In this document: positions 56,730-64,000 of the stretch, in pieces
How the letters are laid out: every line of letters begins with the position of its first letter
How positions within the stretch are numbered: position 1 is the first letter of the stretch
Origin: Romboutsia timonensis
GTDB lineage: Bacteria; Bacillota; Clostridia; Peptostreptococcales; Peptostreptococcaceae
Reading direction: 5' to 3'
Assembly (NCBI RefSeq): GCF_900106845.1
Contig: NZ_LT629850.1
Coordinates: forward strand, 2,211,383 to 2,275,382
DNA: 64,000 bases
The notes under the pieces: generated by a model
Database searches by the model: none
The model's input: only the letters and a program-made list of their open reading frames with translations
Told to the model about the DNA's origin: nothing
Made by a program: the position numbers and the translations under genes

Positions 56730-57098
56730 TTATCTAACCGATCTTTTTGTTACTCTTCCTTTTTTAGTAACATTTTCAGCCTTTACTTTAGCCTTAGCTT
56801 GTTCATGTCCTGGGAATACTATTTGTGGATTCTCTGTATTTTTCTTATATAAAGTAAACTTCGATCCTATAGCTTGAACAAACTCAGCTCTTAAAGCTTC
56901 ACATATAGCATTAGCAGTTTCTTTAGTTTCAAGTCCTGCTGTTTCAAGTATTGTTACTTTAACTATTTCTCTTTTTCTTAACATATCATCTAGTTGCTCT
57001 AAAAAGCTTTCAGTAACTCCATCTTTACCTATTTGAGTTGAAGGCTTTAAAGTGTTTGCTATTGATCTTAAATATGCTCTTTGCTTACCTTTTAACAT
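56730..57098 (-). CDS. yhbY: Ribosome assembly RNA-binding protein YhbY
   Basis: CRM-domain protein associated with pre-50S particles. LKGKQRAYLRSIANTLKP, the GKDGVTESFLEQL loop and the RRL-like region KKNTENPQIVFP fit the family. A basic tail of about 25 residues (EQAKAKVKAENVTKKGRVTKRS) extends beyond the usual about 97 residues. It follows obgE by 18 bases. Confidence 0.92.
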   Translation of the reverse strand: MLKGKQRAYLRSIANTLKPSTQIGKDGVTESFLEQLDDMLRKREIVKVTILETAGLETKETANAICEALRAEFVQAIGSKFTLYKKNTENPQIVFPGHEQAKAKVKAENVTKKGRVTKRSVR

Positions 57099-57116
57099 TG
57101 TGTCACCTCATCTATA

Positions 57117-58403
57117 TTAATTATAGAATTCAAATTCTATTTCGTAAATTCTAACTGTATCTCCATCTTCTATTCCCATTTCTCTTAATCTATCGAATAC
57201 ACCTTGGCTTTCCATAGCTTTTTGGAAATATTGAAGAGATTCCATATCATCAAAGTTAACAGAGTACATAATTCTTCTTAAAGATTTACCAGTTACTACA
57301 TATACTCCATCTTCTATATCTATTTGTAAACCTTCATCTTGTACTTCATCAAGTTCAGGTCTAAACATTTCTTCTTCTGAAACTAACTCTATTTCTTCAG
57401 CTTCTCTTAATAATTCAGATACATAAGCAATTACATCATCTACACCTTGACGTGTTGCAGCAGACATTTTAAATACTTTGTATCCTCTTCCCTCTAATTC
57501 ATTCTTGAATTCTTCAAATATACTTTCATCTTCTAGTATATCCATCTTATTAGCAACTACAACTTGTGGTCTTGTAGCTAATTTTTCATTGTATAGTTTT
57601 AATTCACCATTAATTTTATCAAAGTCATCTAAAGCATCTCTGCCTTCTAAACCAGATATATCAACTATATGTATTAAAACTTTAGTTCTTTCAACATGTC
57701 TTAAGAAGTCATGGCCTAAACCTACACCTTCTGCAGCACCTTCTATAAGACCTGGTATATCAGCTAAAACAAAACTCTCTCCAAATTTAGTTTGAACAAC
57801 ACCTAAATTAGGAGTTAATGTTGTAAAGTGGTAGTTAGCTATCTTTGGTTTAGCTTTAGTTACTACAGATAAGAATGTTGACTTACCTACGTTAGGGAAT
57901 CCTAAAAGACCAACATCAGCTATCATTTTAAGTTCTAATACTACCCATTTTTCTACACCGTCACTACCTGATCTAGCAAAAGCAGGAGCTTGTCTAACTG
58001 CATTGGCAAAGTGTTGGTTTCCTTTTCCACCTCTACCACCTTTAGCAACTACAGCTCTATCTCCTTCTTCTTTTAAATCTGCTATAACAAGACCTGTAGC
58101 TTCATCTCTTATTATTGTTCCAGGAGGAACTTTAAGGATTAAGTCTTCCCCATTTCTTCCTGCTTTTCTTTTTTTGCTACCATCTTCTCCGTGTTCTGCT
58201 ACATATTTTCTTTGATATTTAAAGTCCATTAATGTTCTTAAACCTAAATCAACTTCAAATATTACACTAGCCCCGTTTCCACCGTCTCCACCGTCTGGAC
58301 CACCAGCTGGAACATATTTTTCTCTTCTAAATGATACCGCACCATTTCCGCCATTTCCTGACTTAACAAAAATCCTAGCTTTATCTATAAACAAATTAAT
58401 CAC
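57117..58403 (-). CDS. obgE: GTPase Obg
   Basis: 50S-associated GTPase of ribosome assembly and stress control, 428 residues. Glycine-rich Obg fold (about 1-158, GGDGGNGASVIFEV), GTPase domain (GFPNVGKSTFLSV, DIPGLIEGA, NKMD) and the C-terminal OCT domain (about 345-428) found in Firmicutes. It is separated from rpmA by a terminator, so may have its own promoter. Confidence 0.96.
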   Translation of the reverse strand: MINLFIDKARIFVKSGNGGNGAVSFRREKYVPAGGPDGGDGGNGASVIFEVDLGLRTLMDFKYQRKYVAEHGEDGSKKRKAGRNGEDLILKVPPGTIIRDEATGLVIADLKEEGDRAVVAKGGRGGKGNQHFANAVRQAPAFARSGSDGVEKWVVLELKMIADVGLLGFPNVGKSTFLSVVTKAKPKIANYHFTTLTPNLGVVQTKFGESFVLADIPGLIEGAAEGVGLGHDFLRHVERTKVLIHIVDISGLEGRDALDDFDKINGELKLYNEKLATRPQVVVANKMDILEDESIFEEFKNELEGRGYKVFKMSAATRQGVDDVIAYVSELLREAEEIELVSEEEMFRPELDEVQDEGLQIDIEDGVYVVTGKSLRRIMYSVNFDDMESLQYFQKAMESQGVFDRLREMGIEDGDTVRIYEIEFEFYN

Positions 58404-58474
58404 CTACTTGTTTAAACTTTTTATTTATTTTTTCCCAAATAGATATATAACATTCTGTAAATATCCATTTACAA

Positions 58475-58503
58475 GAAAAAGGAGTGTATTAACACTCCTT
58501 TTA
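58475..58503 (-). terminator. Terminator after rpmA
   Basis: Stem AAAAGGAGTGT / ACACTCCTTTT with a 4-base loop, closing the rplU-prp-rpmA operon. Confidence 0.85.
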
Positions 58504-58510
58504 TTTAGCA

Positions 58511-58801
58511 TTACTCAGCTATTGATACTGGGTATACACTAACTTTCTTTCTTTTCTTATCTTTTCTTTCGAATTTAACAGCACCGTCAACTAATGCGAA
58601 TAAAGTGTCATCTCCACCTTTACCTACGTTAGTTCCTGGATGTATCTTAGTACCTCTTTGTCTTACTATTATACTACCAGCAGTTACTACTTGTCCGTCG
58701 AATCTCTTAACACCTAATCTCTTAGATATAGAATCTCTACCGTTTTTAGAAGACCCTACCCCTTTCTTAGATGCAAGTAACTGTAAGTTCATGTTTAACA
58801 T
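58511..58801 (-). CDS. rpmA: 50S ribosomal protein L27 (with cleavable N-terminal extension)
   Basis: L27 at the peptidyl-transferase centre. The 96-residue chain begins [20 protein letters not shown]; in Firmicutes the short N-terminal extension is removed by Prp just before the AS(K/H)KKG mature start. Here the residues before the cut are Leu-Leu rather than the Phe-Phe known from Staphylococcus. The ATG is seven bases after GGGGGTG. It follows prp. Confidence 0.96.
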   Translation of the reverse strand: MLNMNLQLLASKKGVGSSKNGRDSISKRLGVKRFDGQVVTAGSIIVRQRGTKIHPGTNVGKGGDDTLFALVDGAVKFERKDKKRKKVSVYPVSIAE

Positions 58802-58814
58802 ATGGAGTCACCCC

Positions 58815-59132
58815 CTACTTTTTTAAGATTTTTATATTTTTGGGATATTCCCTTTTAATTTCTTCAATAGCTAATTGAAAATGATTTAGCAGTAATTTAG
58901 AATCTTCTAGATATCCATCTTTTACGATGCATTCTATATGACCTTCTTTACCTATAACTTTCTCAAATTCAACCTTTGCAAGCTTGTCTAATGAGTTTAT
59001 AACTGCAATTGCATTAGATGTAACCGCAGAACATACTATATCATATCCTATTTCAGCATAATCAGCATGACCCTTAAGACAAAAGCCTCTTATTGAAAAG
59101 TCGTCATCGTAATAATATTTAACTTTTATCAT
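58815..59132 (-). CDS. prp: Ribosomal-processing cysteine protease Prp
   Basis: Cysteine protease that removes the L27 N-terminal extension. 105 residues with the catalytic pair His22 (GHADYAEIG) and Cys34 (DIVCSAVT). Position between rplU and rpmA is the conserved one. Confidence 0.94.
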   Translation of the reverse strand: MIKVKYYYDDDFSIRGFCLKGHADYAEIGYDIVCSAVTSNAIAVINSLDKLAKVEFEKVIGKEGHIECIVKDGYLEDSKLLLNHFQLAIEEIKREYPKNIKILKK

Positions 59133-59146
59133 TACTTAACCATTAA

Positions 59147-59458
59147 TTAAGCGTTTATCTTTTCGATAACTATCTTAGTGTATGGTTGACGATGTCCTTG
59201 CTTTCTTCTGTAGTCTTTCTTAGCTTTGTACTTGAAAACTATAACTTTCTTAGCTTTACCTTGTTCAACAACTTTTGCTTGAACAGAAGCACCTTCAACT
59301 GTAGGAGCTCCAACTACTAACTCACCATCTTTAGTGCAAGCTAATACTTCGTTTAAAGTAACTACATCACCTGCATTACCTTCTAACTTTTCAACGAATA
59401 ATACATCACCTTCAGCAACTTTATATTGCTTTCCACCTGTTTTAACTATAGCGTACAT
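59147..59458 (-). CDS. rplU: 50S ribosomal protein L21
   Basis: L21 of 103 residues: [18 protein letters not shown] at the start and [17 protein letters not shown] near the end. The ATG at 59458 has GAGGAGGTG upstream; the frame is open for 11 more codons upstream but those lie in the leader. First gene of rplU-prp-rpmA. Confidence 0.97.
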   Translation of the reverse strand: MYAIVKTGGKQYKVAEGDVLFVEKLEGNAGDVVTLNEVLACTKDGELVVGAPTVEGASVQAKVVEQGKAKKVIVFKYKAKKDYRRKQGHRQPYTKIVIEKINA

Positions 59459-59542
59459 TAAATACACCTCCTCGGTCTCAAAACTCGCCATATAGGTACT
59501 TCTCTTAAGAAGTTTTCAACCTTTTCTGTGCGGCATTTACAG
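59459..59542 (-). promoter_or_regulatory. Probable L21 leader (autoregulatory 5-prime UTR)
   Basis: About 85 bases between the promoter and rplU with a strong hairpin ACTTCT-loop-AGAAGT (59513-59498) and the flanking segments GCCGCA and GGCGAG. Rfam describes an L21 leader at this position in Firmicutes; I assign it by position and hairpin, not by alignment. Confidence 0.55.
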
Positions 59543-59548
59543 TTATTA

Positions 59549-59577
59549 ATATTACTATAATATTTGTCATATGTCAA
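59549..59577 (-). promoter_or_regulatory. Sigma-A promoter of rplU-prp-rpmA
   Basis: Minus strand TTGACA (59577-59572), 17-base spacer, TAATAT (59554-59549). The -35 hexamer directly adjoins the stop codon of the RNase E/G gene. Confidence 0.75.
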
Positions 59578-60981
59578 CTAACTATTATAAATTATATTTA
59601 ATTTTTCATAATTTATTTTATCATTTTCACATAATCCTATTTTTGTACTATATTTTTTAGATATATTTTCTATTATAGACATAAAATTCATTTTTATAAG
59701 TTTTAAAGTTCTACTATTTAACTCTATAGTTACATCTTTGTATGATGTATGTGTACTAATTCTTATTATCTCTTTCTCTATATCATCTAAAATAAAATTA
59801 ATAGATTTTGTTGATCCTTTACCTTCACAAGTATAACATTCTTCCAAATAATATTTGTCTATCGAGTCTCTTTCTCTTCGTCTTGTAATTTCCACTAGAC
59901 CTAACCTTGTCATTCCTAATACTTCAGTTTTTCTTTTATCTTTTTTAAACTCTTCATTTAATATATTTATTATTTCTTGTTTATACTTTGCTTTGTGCAT
60001 ATCTATAAAATCAACTATTACTATTCCACCTATATCTCTTAATTTAAGTTGTCGGCAAACTTCAATTGCGGCTTCTATATTAGTTTGATACACTGTTTCC
60101 TCAAGCTTTAAATTCCCAGTAAACCTACCTGTATTAACATCTATTACAGTAAGTGCTTCTGTTTTATCTATTATTAAATATCCTCCGCTTTTTAGCCATA
60201 CCTTTTTACTTAAAGCTTTTTCAATTTGATTTTCTACTCTATATAAGTCAAATATATCTTTATTTTCTTCTAGTTCTAGTTTTTCTACATACTCTTTTTT
60301 TATAGATTTCAGTATATTTTTTAATTCATCATACTTACATTTATCATTTGTAACTATCTTCTCAATATCTTCATTTACATTATCTTTTATATACTTAGAT
60401 GAAAAATCTAATTCTTTATATAAAAGTTTTGGTCCTATTCCTAATTTATATTCTTTAATTATTTCTTCATATCTTTCTTTTAGCTCATTTATATCCGCTT
60501 CTAACTCTTCTTTTGTACAGCCTACAGCTTCAGTCCTTATTATCAGCCCCTTAGTACCTTTACTTACACTATTAGCAATTTTTTTCAATCTAAATCTTTC
60601 TTTTTCATCTAATATCTTATTAGATATTGTAATTCTATCATTAGTAGGAATATAAACTAAATATCTACCAGCTAAACTTATCTCAGTATTTAATTTAGCT
60701 CCTTTAGTTCCTACTTCTTCCTTATTTACTTGTACTAATATATCTTGGCCTGCTTTTATATTGCTATCTTTATCTAATTGCAAGTATGCCAACTTTTCAA
60801 ATCCTATATCTACAAAACATGCTTGTATACCTAGTATTACTTTTTTAACTACACCTCTGTATATATTTGATACCTTTTTAGAATTTTTATTATCTTCTAT
60901 TAATAACTCTATTAATTTATCATCTTCTAATATTGCTGTTTTTTGAGATGAAACTAAATATTCGACTATGATTTTTTTCAT
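59578..60981 (-). CDS. rng: Ribonuclease E/G family protein
   Basis: Endoribonuclease of the Rne/Rng family, 467 residues. S1-like part (IYRGVVKKVILGIQACFVDIGFEKLAYL), the catalytic region VIDVNTGRFTGN and IVDFIDMH, and a Zn-link motif CYTCEGKG. It lacks the long C-terminal scaffold of RNase E, hence RNase G-like. It lies downstream of the two radical-SAM-related genes and just upstream of rplU, an arrangement common in Clostridia. Confidence 0.92.
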   Translation of the reverse strand: MKKIIVEYLVSSQKTAILEDDKLIELLIEDNKNSKKVSNIYRGVVKKVILGIQACFVDIGFEKLAYLQLDKDSNIKAGQDILVQVNKEEVGTKGAKLNTEISLAGRYLVYIPTNDRITISNKILDEKERFRLKKIANSVSKGTKGLIIRTEAVGCTKEELEADINELKERYEEIIKEYKLGIGPKLLYKELDFSSKYIKDNVNEDIEKIVTNDKCKYDELKNILKSIKKEYVEKLELEENKDIFDLYRVENQIEKALSKKVWLKSGGYLIIDKTEALTVIDVNTGRFTGNLKLEETVYQTNIEAAIEVCRQLKLRDIGGIVIVDFIDMHKAKYKQEIINILNEEFKKDKRKTEVLGMTRLGLVEITRRRERDSIDKYYLEECYTCEGKGSTKSINFILDDIEKEIIRISTHTSYKDVTIELNSRTLKLIKMNFMSIIENISKKYSTKIGLCENDKINYEKLNIIYNS

Positions 60982-61023
60982 TTAATTCTCCTTAAATTAC
61001 TACTTATATATATCTTATTATAA

Positions 61024-61169
61024 TAAAAAATTCGCTTCGCTCATGTCGCCAACGACTTCGTCCGTTGCTCAAAATCTTTTTTACGCTCAAAACCAACTTA
61101 TTGATATTACTTACATTCAGAAGTTATCCACATTTTTTTAAGTATTATAATATCCTTAAGCGTAAAAAA
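61024..61169. repeat. Dispersed intergenic element, copy B
   Basis: Second copy of the element at 15626-15770, same orientation in the window. Differences are confined to about four bases near 61094-61099 and a few around 61133-61142. Arms of the inner inverted repeat: 61077-61090 and 61156-61169. The exact TTATCCACA is at 61124-61132. It lies between the RNase E/G gene and the TIGR03936 gene, against that gene's terminator. Confidence 0.85.
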
Positions 61170-61192
61170 AGGTGGCATAAACCACCTTTTTT
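61163..61192 (-). terminator. Terminator of the TIGR03936 gene
   Basis: Stem AAAAAAGGTGG / CCACCTTTTTT with a 6-base loop; overlaps the stop codon and the right edge of repeat copy B. Confidence 0.85.
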
Positions 61193-61886
61193 ACATAGGA
61201 GATACTAATTGACCATCCTGTAATTTATATAAATCTCTTCTTAATATATCTACATCTAAAGGATCCATATCTAATTCTAATAAATCTAATATTTTAGGTA
61301 TAAATATATTAGTATTTAAATTAGCCTTAGAACCAGTAGCTATTGTTGCCTCTAAAGTTAACACATTATCTTGTACATCTAGTAAATCAAAATTCCTAAT
61401 CATAGGTCTTATATCAGATTCTACTATTTTACCTTTTTTATTTTTCTTAGTAATCATTATTTCATCTTGAGACATAAACTCTAATATTTTACTTTTTACA
61501 TATTCTTTAGTTAAAGTCTTTTCTGTTTCTATTGTAAATATATATTCTCCATATTCTATAACAGATGCTAAAGATGGCTCTTGCTTATCTATTTCTTTAG
61601 CTTCTATAAATTTTATACCTTGTGGTAATTGTGCGTTCATTCTGTTTAGATATTCTTCTACACTTAGGTCCTCTTCTATTTCAACGTCAACATATTCTCC
61701 TTGACTTTCTGTTCCAAGAGCTAAAGCATTTCCGTAACTTATCTTAGGATGTGGATTGAACCCTTGTGAATGAACTAAATCTATTTCAGCTCTTCTAAAT
61801 GCTCTTTGTAATAATTGTTGTAAATCTAGATGAGATATATAAATCATATCTCCTTCTTTATTAAATTTCGTTCTTATTATTTTCAT
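61191..61886 (-). CDS. TIGR03936 (DUF2344) radical-SAM-associated protein
   Basis: A 231-residue protein of the DUF2344/TIGR03936 family, of unknown biochemical role. Features: KFNKEGDMIYISHLDLQQLL, FRRAEIDLVHSQGFNPHPKISYGNAL (two parts of one conserved block) and the closing RRDLYKLQDG. It is always linked to the TIGR03960 radical-SAM gene upstream, here two bases apart. The ATG at 61886 is used because GGGGGA at the end of the previous gene fits it. Confidence 0.88.
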   Translation of the reverse strand: MKIIRTKFNKEGDMIYISHLDLQQLLQRAFRRAEIDLVHSQGFNPHPKISYGNALALGTESQGEYVDVEIEEDLSVEEYLNRMNAQLPQGIKFIEAKEIDKQEPSLASVIEYGEYIFTIETEKTLTKEYVKSKILEFMSQDEIMITKKNKKGKIVESDIRPMIRNFDLLDVQDNVLTLEATIATGSKANLNTNIFIPKILDLLELDMDPLDVDILRRDLYKLQDGQLVSPM

Positions 61887-61888
61887 AA

Positions 61889-63733
61889 TTAACACATCCC
61901 CCTTCCTATATCATGTGCATTTATACCACATGCATTACATTTGTGTCTACAATCCGGAGTAACTGTGTCACTTTTAGCTTTTTCATTTTCTCTTATTAAG
62001 AATTTCTTGCTAACTCCTACATCTATATGATCCCATGGGAATACTTCGTCGTAACTTCTTTCTCTATTTGCATAGAAATCTATTGAAAGATTATTCTTTT
62101 CCATAGCTTCTTTCCAAGTATCTAAATTGAAGTACTCTGACCATCCATCAAATTTAGCTCCTGCCTTAAATGCATCATATATAACTTTACCTATTCTTCT
62201 ATCTCCTCTAGCTATTACTGCTTCCATTAAACTAGTTTTAGAATCATGATAGTTATATTTTATATCTTTATTTTTTAGTTTTTTAACTAAGTGTCTTTGC
62301 TTTTCAACAACTTCTTCAGTTGTATCTTGTCCATGCCATTGGAATGGTGTAAATGGTTTAGGTACAAATGTTGATGTACTTACTGTAACACCAAAACTTC
62401 TTTTTAACTTACCATTATGAACTTCTCTGTACATATCAATTACATCATATGCAAGTTTTGCAATTCCATCTAAATCATCATAAGTTTCTGTTGGTAAACC
62501 TATCATGAAGTATAGCTTTACACTATTCCATCCCATTTCAAATGCTTTTTTAGTTGCATTTTGTAAATCTTCTTCACTTACACCTTTGTTTATAACATCT
62601 CTAAGTCTTTGAGTTCCAGCTTCTGGTGCAAAAGTTAATCCTGATTTTCTTACTTGTTGTATTTTTTCCGCTATTTCCATAGAGAAGTTATCTAATCTAA
62701 GAGATGGTAATGATATTCCGATATTATTAGATGCATATTCATCAACTAAGTAGTCTGTTAACTCTGATAATTTAGAGTAATCGCTAGTACTTAATGATGA
62801 TAAAGATATCTCATCATAACCTGTACTCTTTACTAACTTATCTACTATTTCTTTTAATCTCTCTACACTTTTTTCTCTTATTGGTCTGTATATCATTCCA
62901 GCTTGACAGAATCTACATCCTCTTGTACATCCTCTAAATAGCTCAAGTACAACTCTATTATGAACTGTATCTATAAATGGAACTATTAATTTTTCTGGAT
63001 ATGGTACATTTTCAACATCTTTTATTATTCTCTTATGAGGTTTATATGGTATATTTTCTCTATTTGGTACAACTTCTTTAACTGTATTATCTTCATTGTA
63101 CGTAACATCATAGAAGCTAGGTATATAAACCCCTTCTATTGAAGATATTTGATATAAGAAATCTTCTCTAGTAGTTTTATTCTTCTTCCATTCTTTATAA
63201 GCGTTTAGTATTTCTAAGTTTACTTCTTCACCTTCACCTAAAACAACTATATCAACGAAATCAGCCATAGGCTCTACGTTATATGCACATGGACCTCCAA
63301 CTAATATAAATGGATCATCTAATTTTCTTTCAGTTCTAAGTATAGGTACATTTGCTAAGTCTAACATATTTAATATATTTGTATATGAAAGCTCATATTG
63401 AAGTGTGAATGCTATAACATCAAAATTAGTTATAGGTTCTCTTGACTCTAAAGCAAATAGTGGTATATTCTTTTCCCTCATCATATTTTCCATATCAACA
63501 GCAGGTGCATATACCCTCTCACAGAATATTTTTTCATCTCTGTTGATTACATCATATAGTATATGACTTCCTAAGTGACTCATACCAACTTCATATAAGT
63601 CTGGGAAACATTGAGCATATCTTATTAAGCTTTCATCTGACGTATCCTTATGTATTGAATTTATTTCATTTCCAAGATACCTAGCAGGCTTTTCAACCTT
63701 CTTTAAAATTCTCTTTAAGTCTACCTTATTCAT
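61889..63733 (-). CDS. TIGR03960 family radical-SAM protein (B12-binding type)
   Basis: A 614-residue radical-SAM protein. The N-terminal B12-binding-like domain (about 20-190, FPDLYEVGMSHLGSHILYDV) precedes the cluster motif CTRGCRFCQ near residue 265, followed by ISLSSLSTSDYSKL. The C-terminus has a Cys-rich DCRHKCNACGINAHD, possibly a second metal site. Reaction unknown; association with RNase E/G and ribosomal genes suggests an RNA or ribosome target (inference). A consensus promoter lies at 63781-63809. Confidence 0.9.
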   Translation of the reverse strand: MNKVDLKRILKKVEKPARYLGNEINSIHKDTSDESLIRYAQCFPDLYEVGMSHLGSHILYDVINRDEKIFCERVYAPAVDMENMMREKNIPLFALESREPITNFDVIAFTLQYELSYTNILNMLDLANVPILRTERKLDDPFILVGGPCAYNVEPMADFVDIVVLGEGEEVNLEILNAYKEWKKNKTTREDFLYQISSIEGVYIPSFYDVTYNEDNTVKEVVPNRENIPYKPHKRIIKDVENVPYPEKLIVPFIDTVHNRVVLELFRGCTRGCRFCQAGMIYRPIREKSVERLKEIVDKLVKSTGYDEISLSSLSTSDYSKLSELTDYLVDEYASNNIGISLPSLRLDNFSMEIAEKIQQVRKSGLTFAPEAGTQRLRDVINKGVSEEDLQNATKKAFEMGWNSVKLYFMIGLPTETYDDLDGIAKLAYDVIDMYREVHNGKLKRSFGVTVSTSTFVPKPFTPFQWHGQDTTEEVVEKQRHLVKKLKNKDIKYNYHDSKTSLMEAVIARGDRRIGKVIYDAFKAGAKFDGWSEYFNLDTWKEAMEKNNLSIDFYANRERSYDEVFPWDHIDVGVSKKFLIRENEKAKSDTVTPDCRHKCNACGINAHDIGRGMC

Positions 63734-63780
63734 GTATCTTAAAACCTCCGATAAGCGTATTATTTTAAAACATAAATATT

Positions 63781-63809
63781 ATTATACACGATATGATATT
63801 ATGTATCAA
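63781..63809 (-). promoter_or_regulatory. Sigma-A promoter of the radical-SAM gene pair
   Basis: Minus strand TTGATA (63809-63804), 17-base spacer, TATAAT (63786-63781), about 48 bases before the ATG at 63733. Confidence 0.7.
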
Positions 63810-63907
63810 AACTTTATTTATTACAATATAGTTTTTCCATTTTATATTCATATAAACTAAAATACATTGAAAAAATACATTTACATTTAGATATTCATCT
63901 AAATTTC

Positions 63908-63940
63908 AGAGCGTAGACAAAGTCTACGCTCTTTTATTTT
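63908..63940 (+). terminator. Plus-strand terminator with no visible gene before it
   Basis: Stem GAGCGTAGAC / GTCTACGCTC (10 bp, extended by A-T), AAA loop, then TTTTATTTT on the plus strand. It lies 29 bases before the plus-strand start at 63969. The only upstream plus-strand material is the divergent promoter region. Confidence 0.7.
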
Positions 63941-63968
63941 TGTCAATACTCTTTATGAGGTGATAAAT

Positions 63969-64000
63969 ATGTTAACTATAAGAAAAGAAGATTTTAGAGA
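63969..64000 (+). CDS. Start of a plus-strand gene (partial)
   Basis: ATG with GAGGTG six bases upstream and ten codons (MLTIRKEDFR) before the window ends. Too short to identify; called a gene because of the strong binding site and its place divergent from the radical-SAM operon. Confidence 0.5.
   Translation, partial: MLTIRKEDFR

Noticed and set aside
15626..61169. Insertion sequence or CRISPR array
   Set aside because: The repeat has no transposase frame, and no regularly spaced direct repeats were found anywhere in the window.

Overview
The window reads as a chromosomal core segment of a low-GC, spore-forming, anaerobic Firmicute of class Clostridia, most likely family Peptostreptococcaceae (Clostridioides / Paraclostridium / Romboutsia relatives). 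This rests on the strong A+T bias, AGGAGG-type ribosome binding sites, sporulation genes (yqfC-yqfD, spoIIP, gpr), reverse rubrerythrin, a T-box on leuS, and a full selenocysteine machinery whose SelD is itself a selenoprotein. No genus can be fixed by reading alone. Most genes lie on the minus strand and are transcribed from high to low coordinates. There is no rRNA, prophage, transposase or CRISPR array.

Layout. 1-7485: ybeY-era block (yqfC, yqfD, phoH, ybeY, a DgkA-PAP2 fusion, era, mgtE, yqzL, recO, a partial DUF4342 gene). 7711-8700: a lone plus-strand gene of unknown function. 8828-13711: tspO, yqeY, rpsU, a HIT protein, mtaB, rsmE, prmA. 13954-15628: an accessory insertion between prmA and dnaJ (DUF1540 protein, reverse rubrerythrin, an orphan plus-strand gene). 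15800-22001: the CIRCE-controlled heat-shock operon hrcA-grpE-dnaK-dnaJ with hemW upstream. 22477-28684: an APC amino-acid permease, lepA, a small membrane protein, spoIIP, gpr, rpsT. 28792-34991: holA, comEC (channel part only), a GNAT enzyme, a DUF2156 protein, a separate metallo-beta-lactamase protein, tcdA. 35147-41636: selenocysteine locus (tRNA-Sec, a 3D/G5 cell-wall protein, ung, selB, selA, selD with an in-frame UGA). 41726-48542: comEA, a DacF-type carboxypeptidase, a CPBP protease, then serine/threonine deamination genes (sdaAA, sdaAB, ridA, ilvA). 48745-54958: leuS with T-box leader, rsfS, yqeK, nadD, recX, a 27-residue membrane peptide, rnz. 55034-64000: a CoA-disulfide-reductase-like flavoprotein, yhbY, obgE, rpmA-prp-rplU with leader, an RNase E/G, two paired radical-SAM-related genes, and the first codons of a plus-strand gene.

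How the parts fit. SelA, SelB, SelD and tRNA-Sec are a complete bacterial Sec synthesis and insertion set, and SelD needs the pathway to make itself. Prp sits between L21 and L27 and should trim the N-terminal extension of L27. IlvA can release reactive enamine/imine products, which RidA next to it can hydrolyse. ComEA, the ComEC channel and a free MBL protein together resemble the DNA-uptake parts, split over three loci.

Most notable: a nearly identical ~145-bp intergenic element at 15626-15770 and 61024-61169. Each copy carries an exact TTATCCACA DnaA-box-like 9-mer, a 14-bp inverted repeat and a GC-rich stem-loop, and each abuts a terminator. A diverged relative of its left half lies between dnaK and dnaJ. 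Also of note are the Sec-containing SelD, a terminator whose 3-prime arm holds the yqzL ribosome binding site, a palindrome that supplies the same last codons to two convergent genes, the kinase-phosphatase fusion, and two orphan genes.
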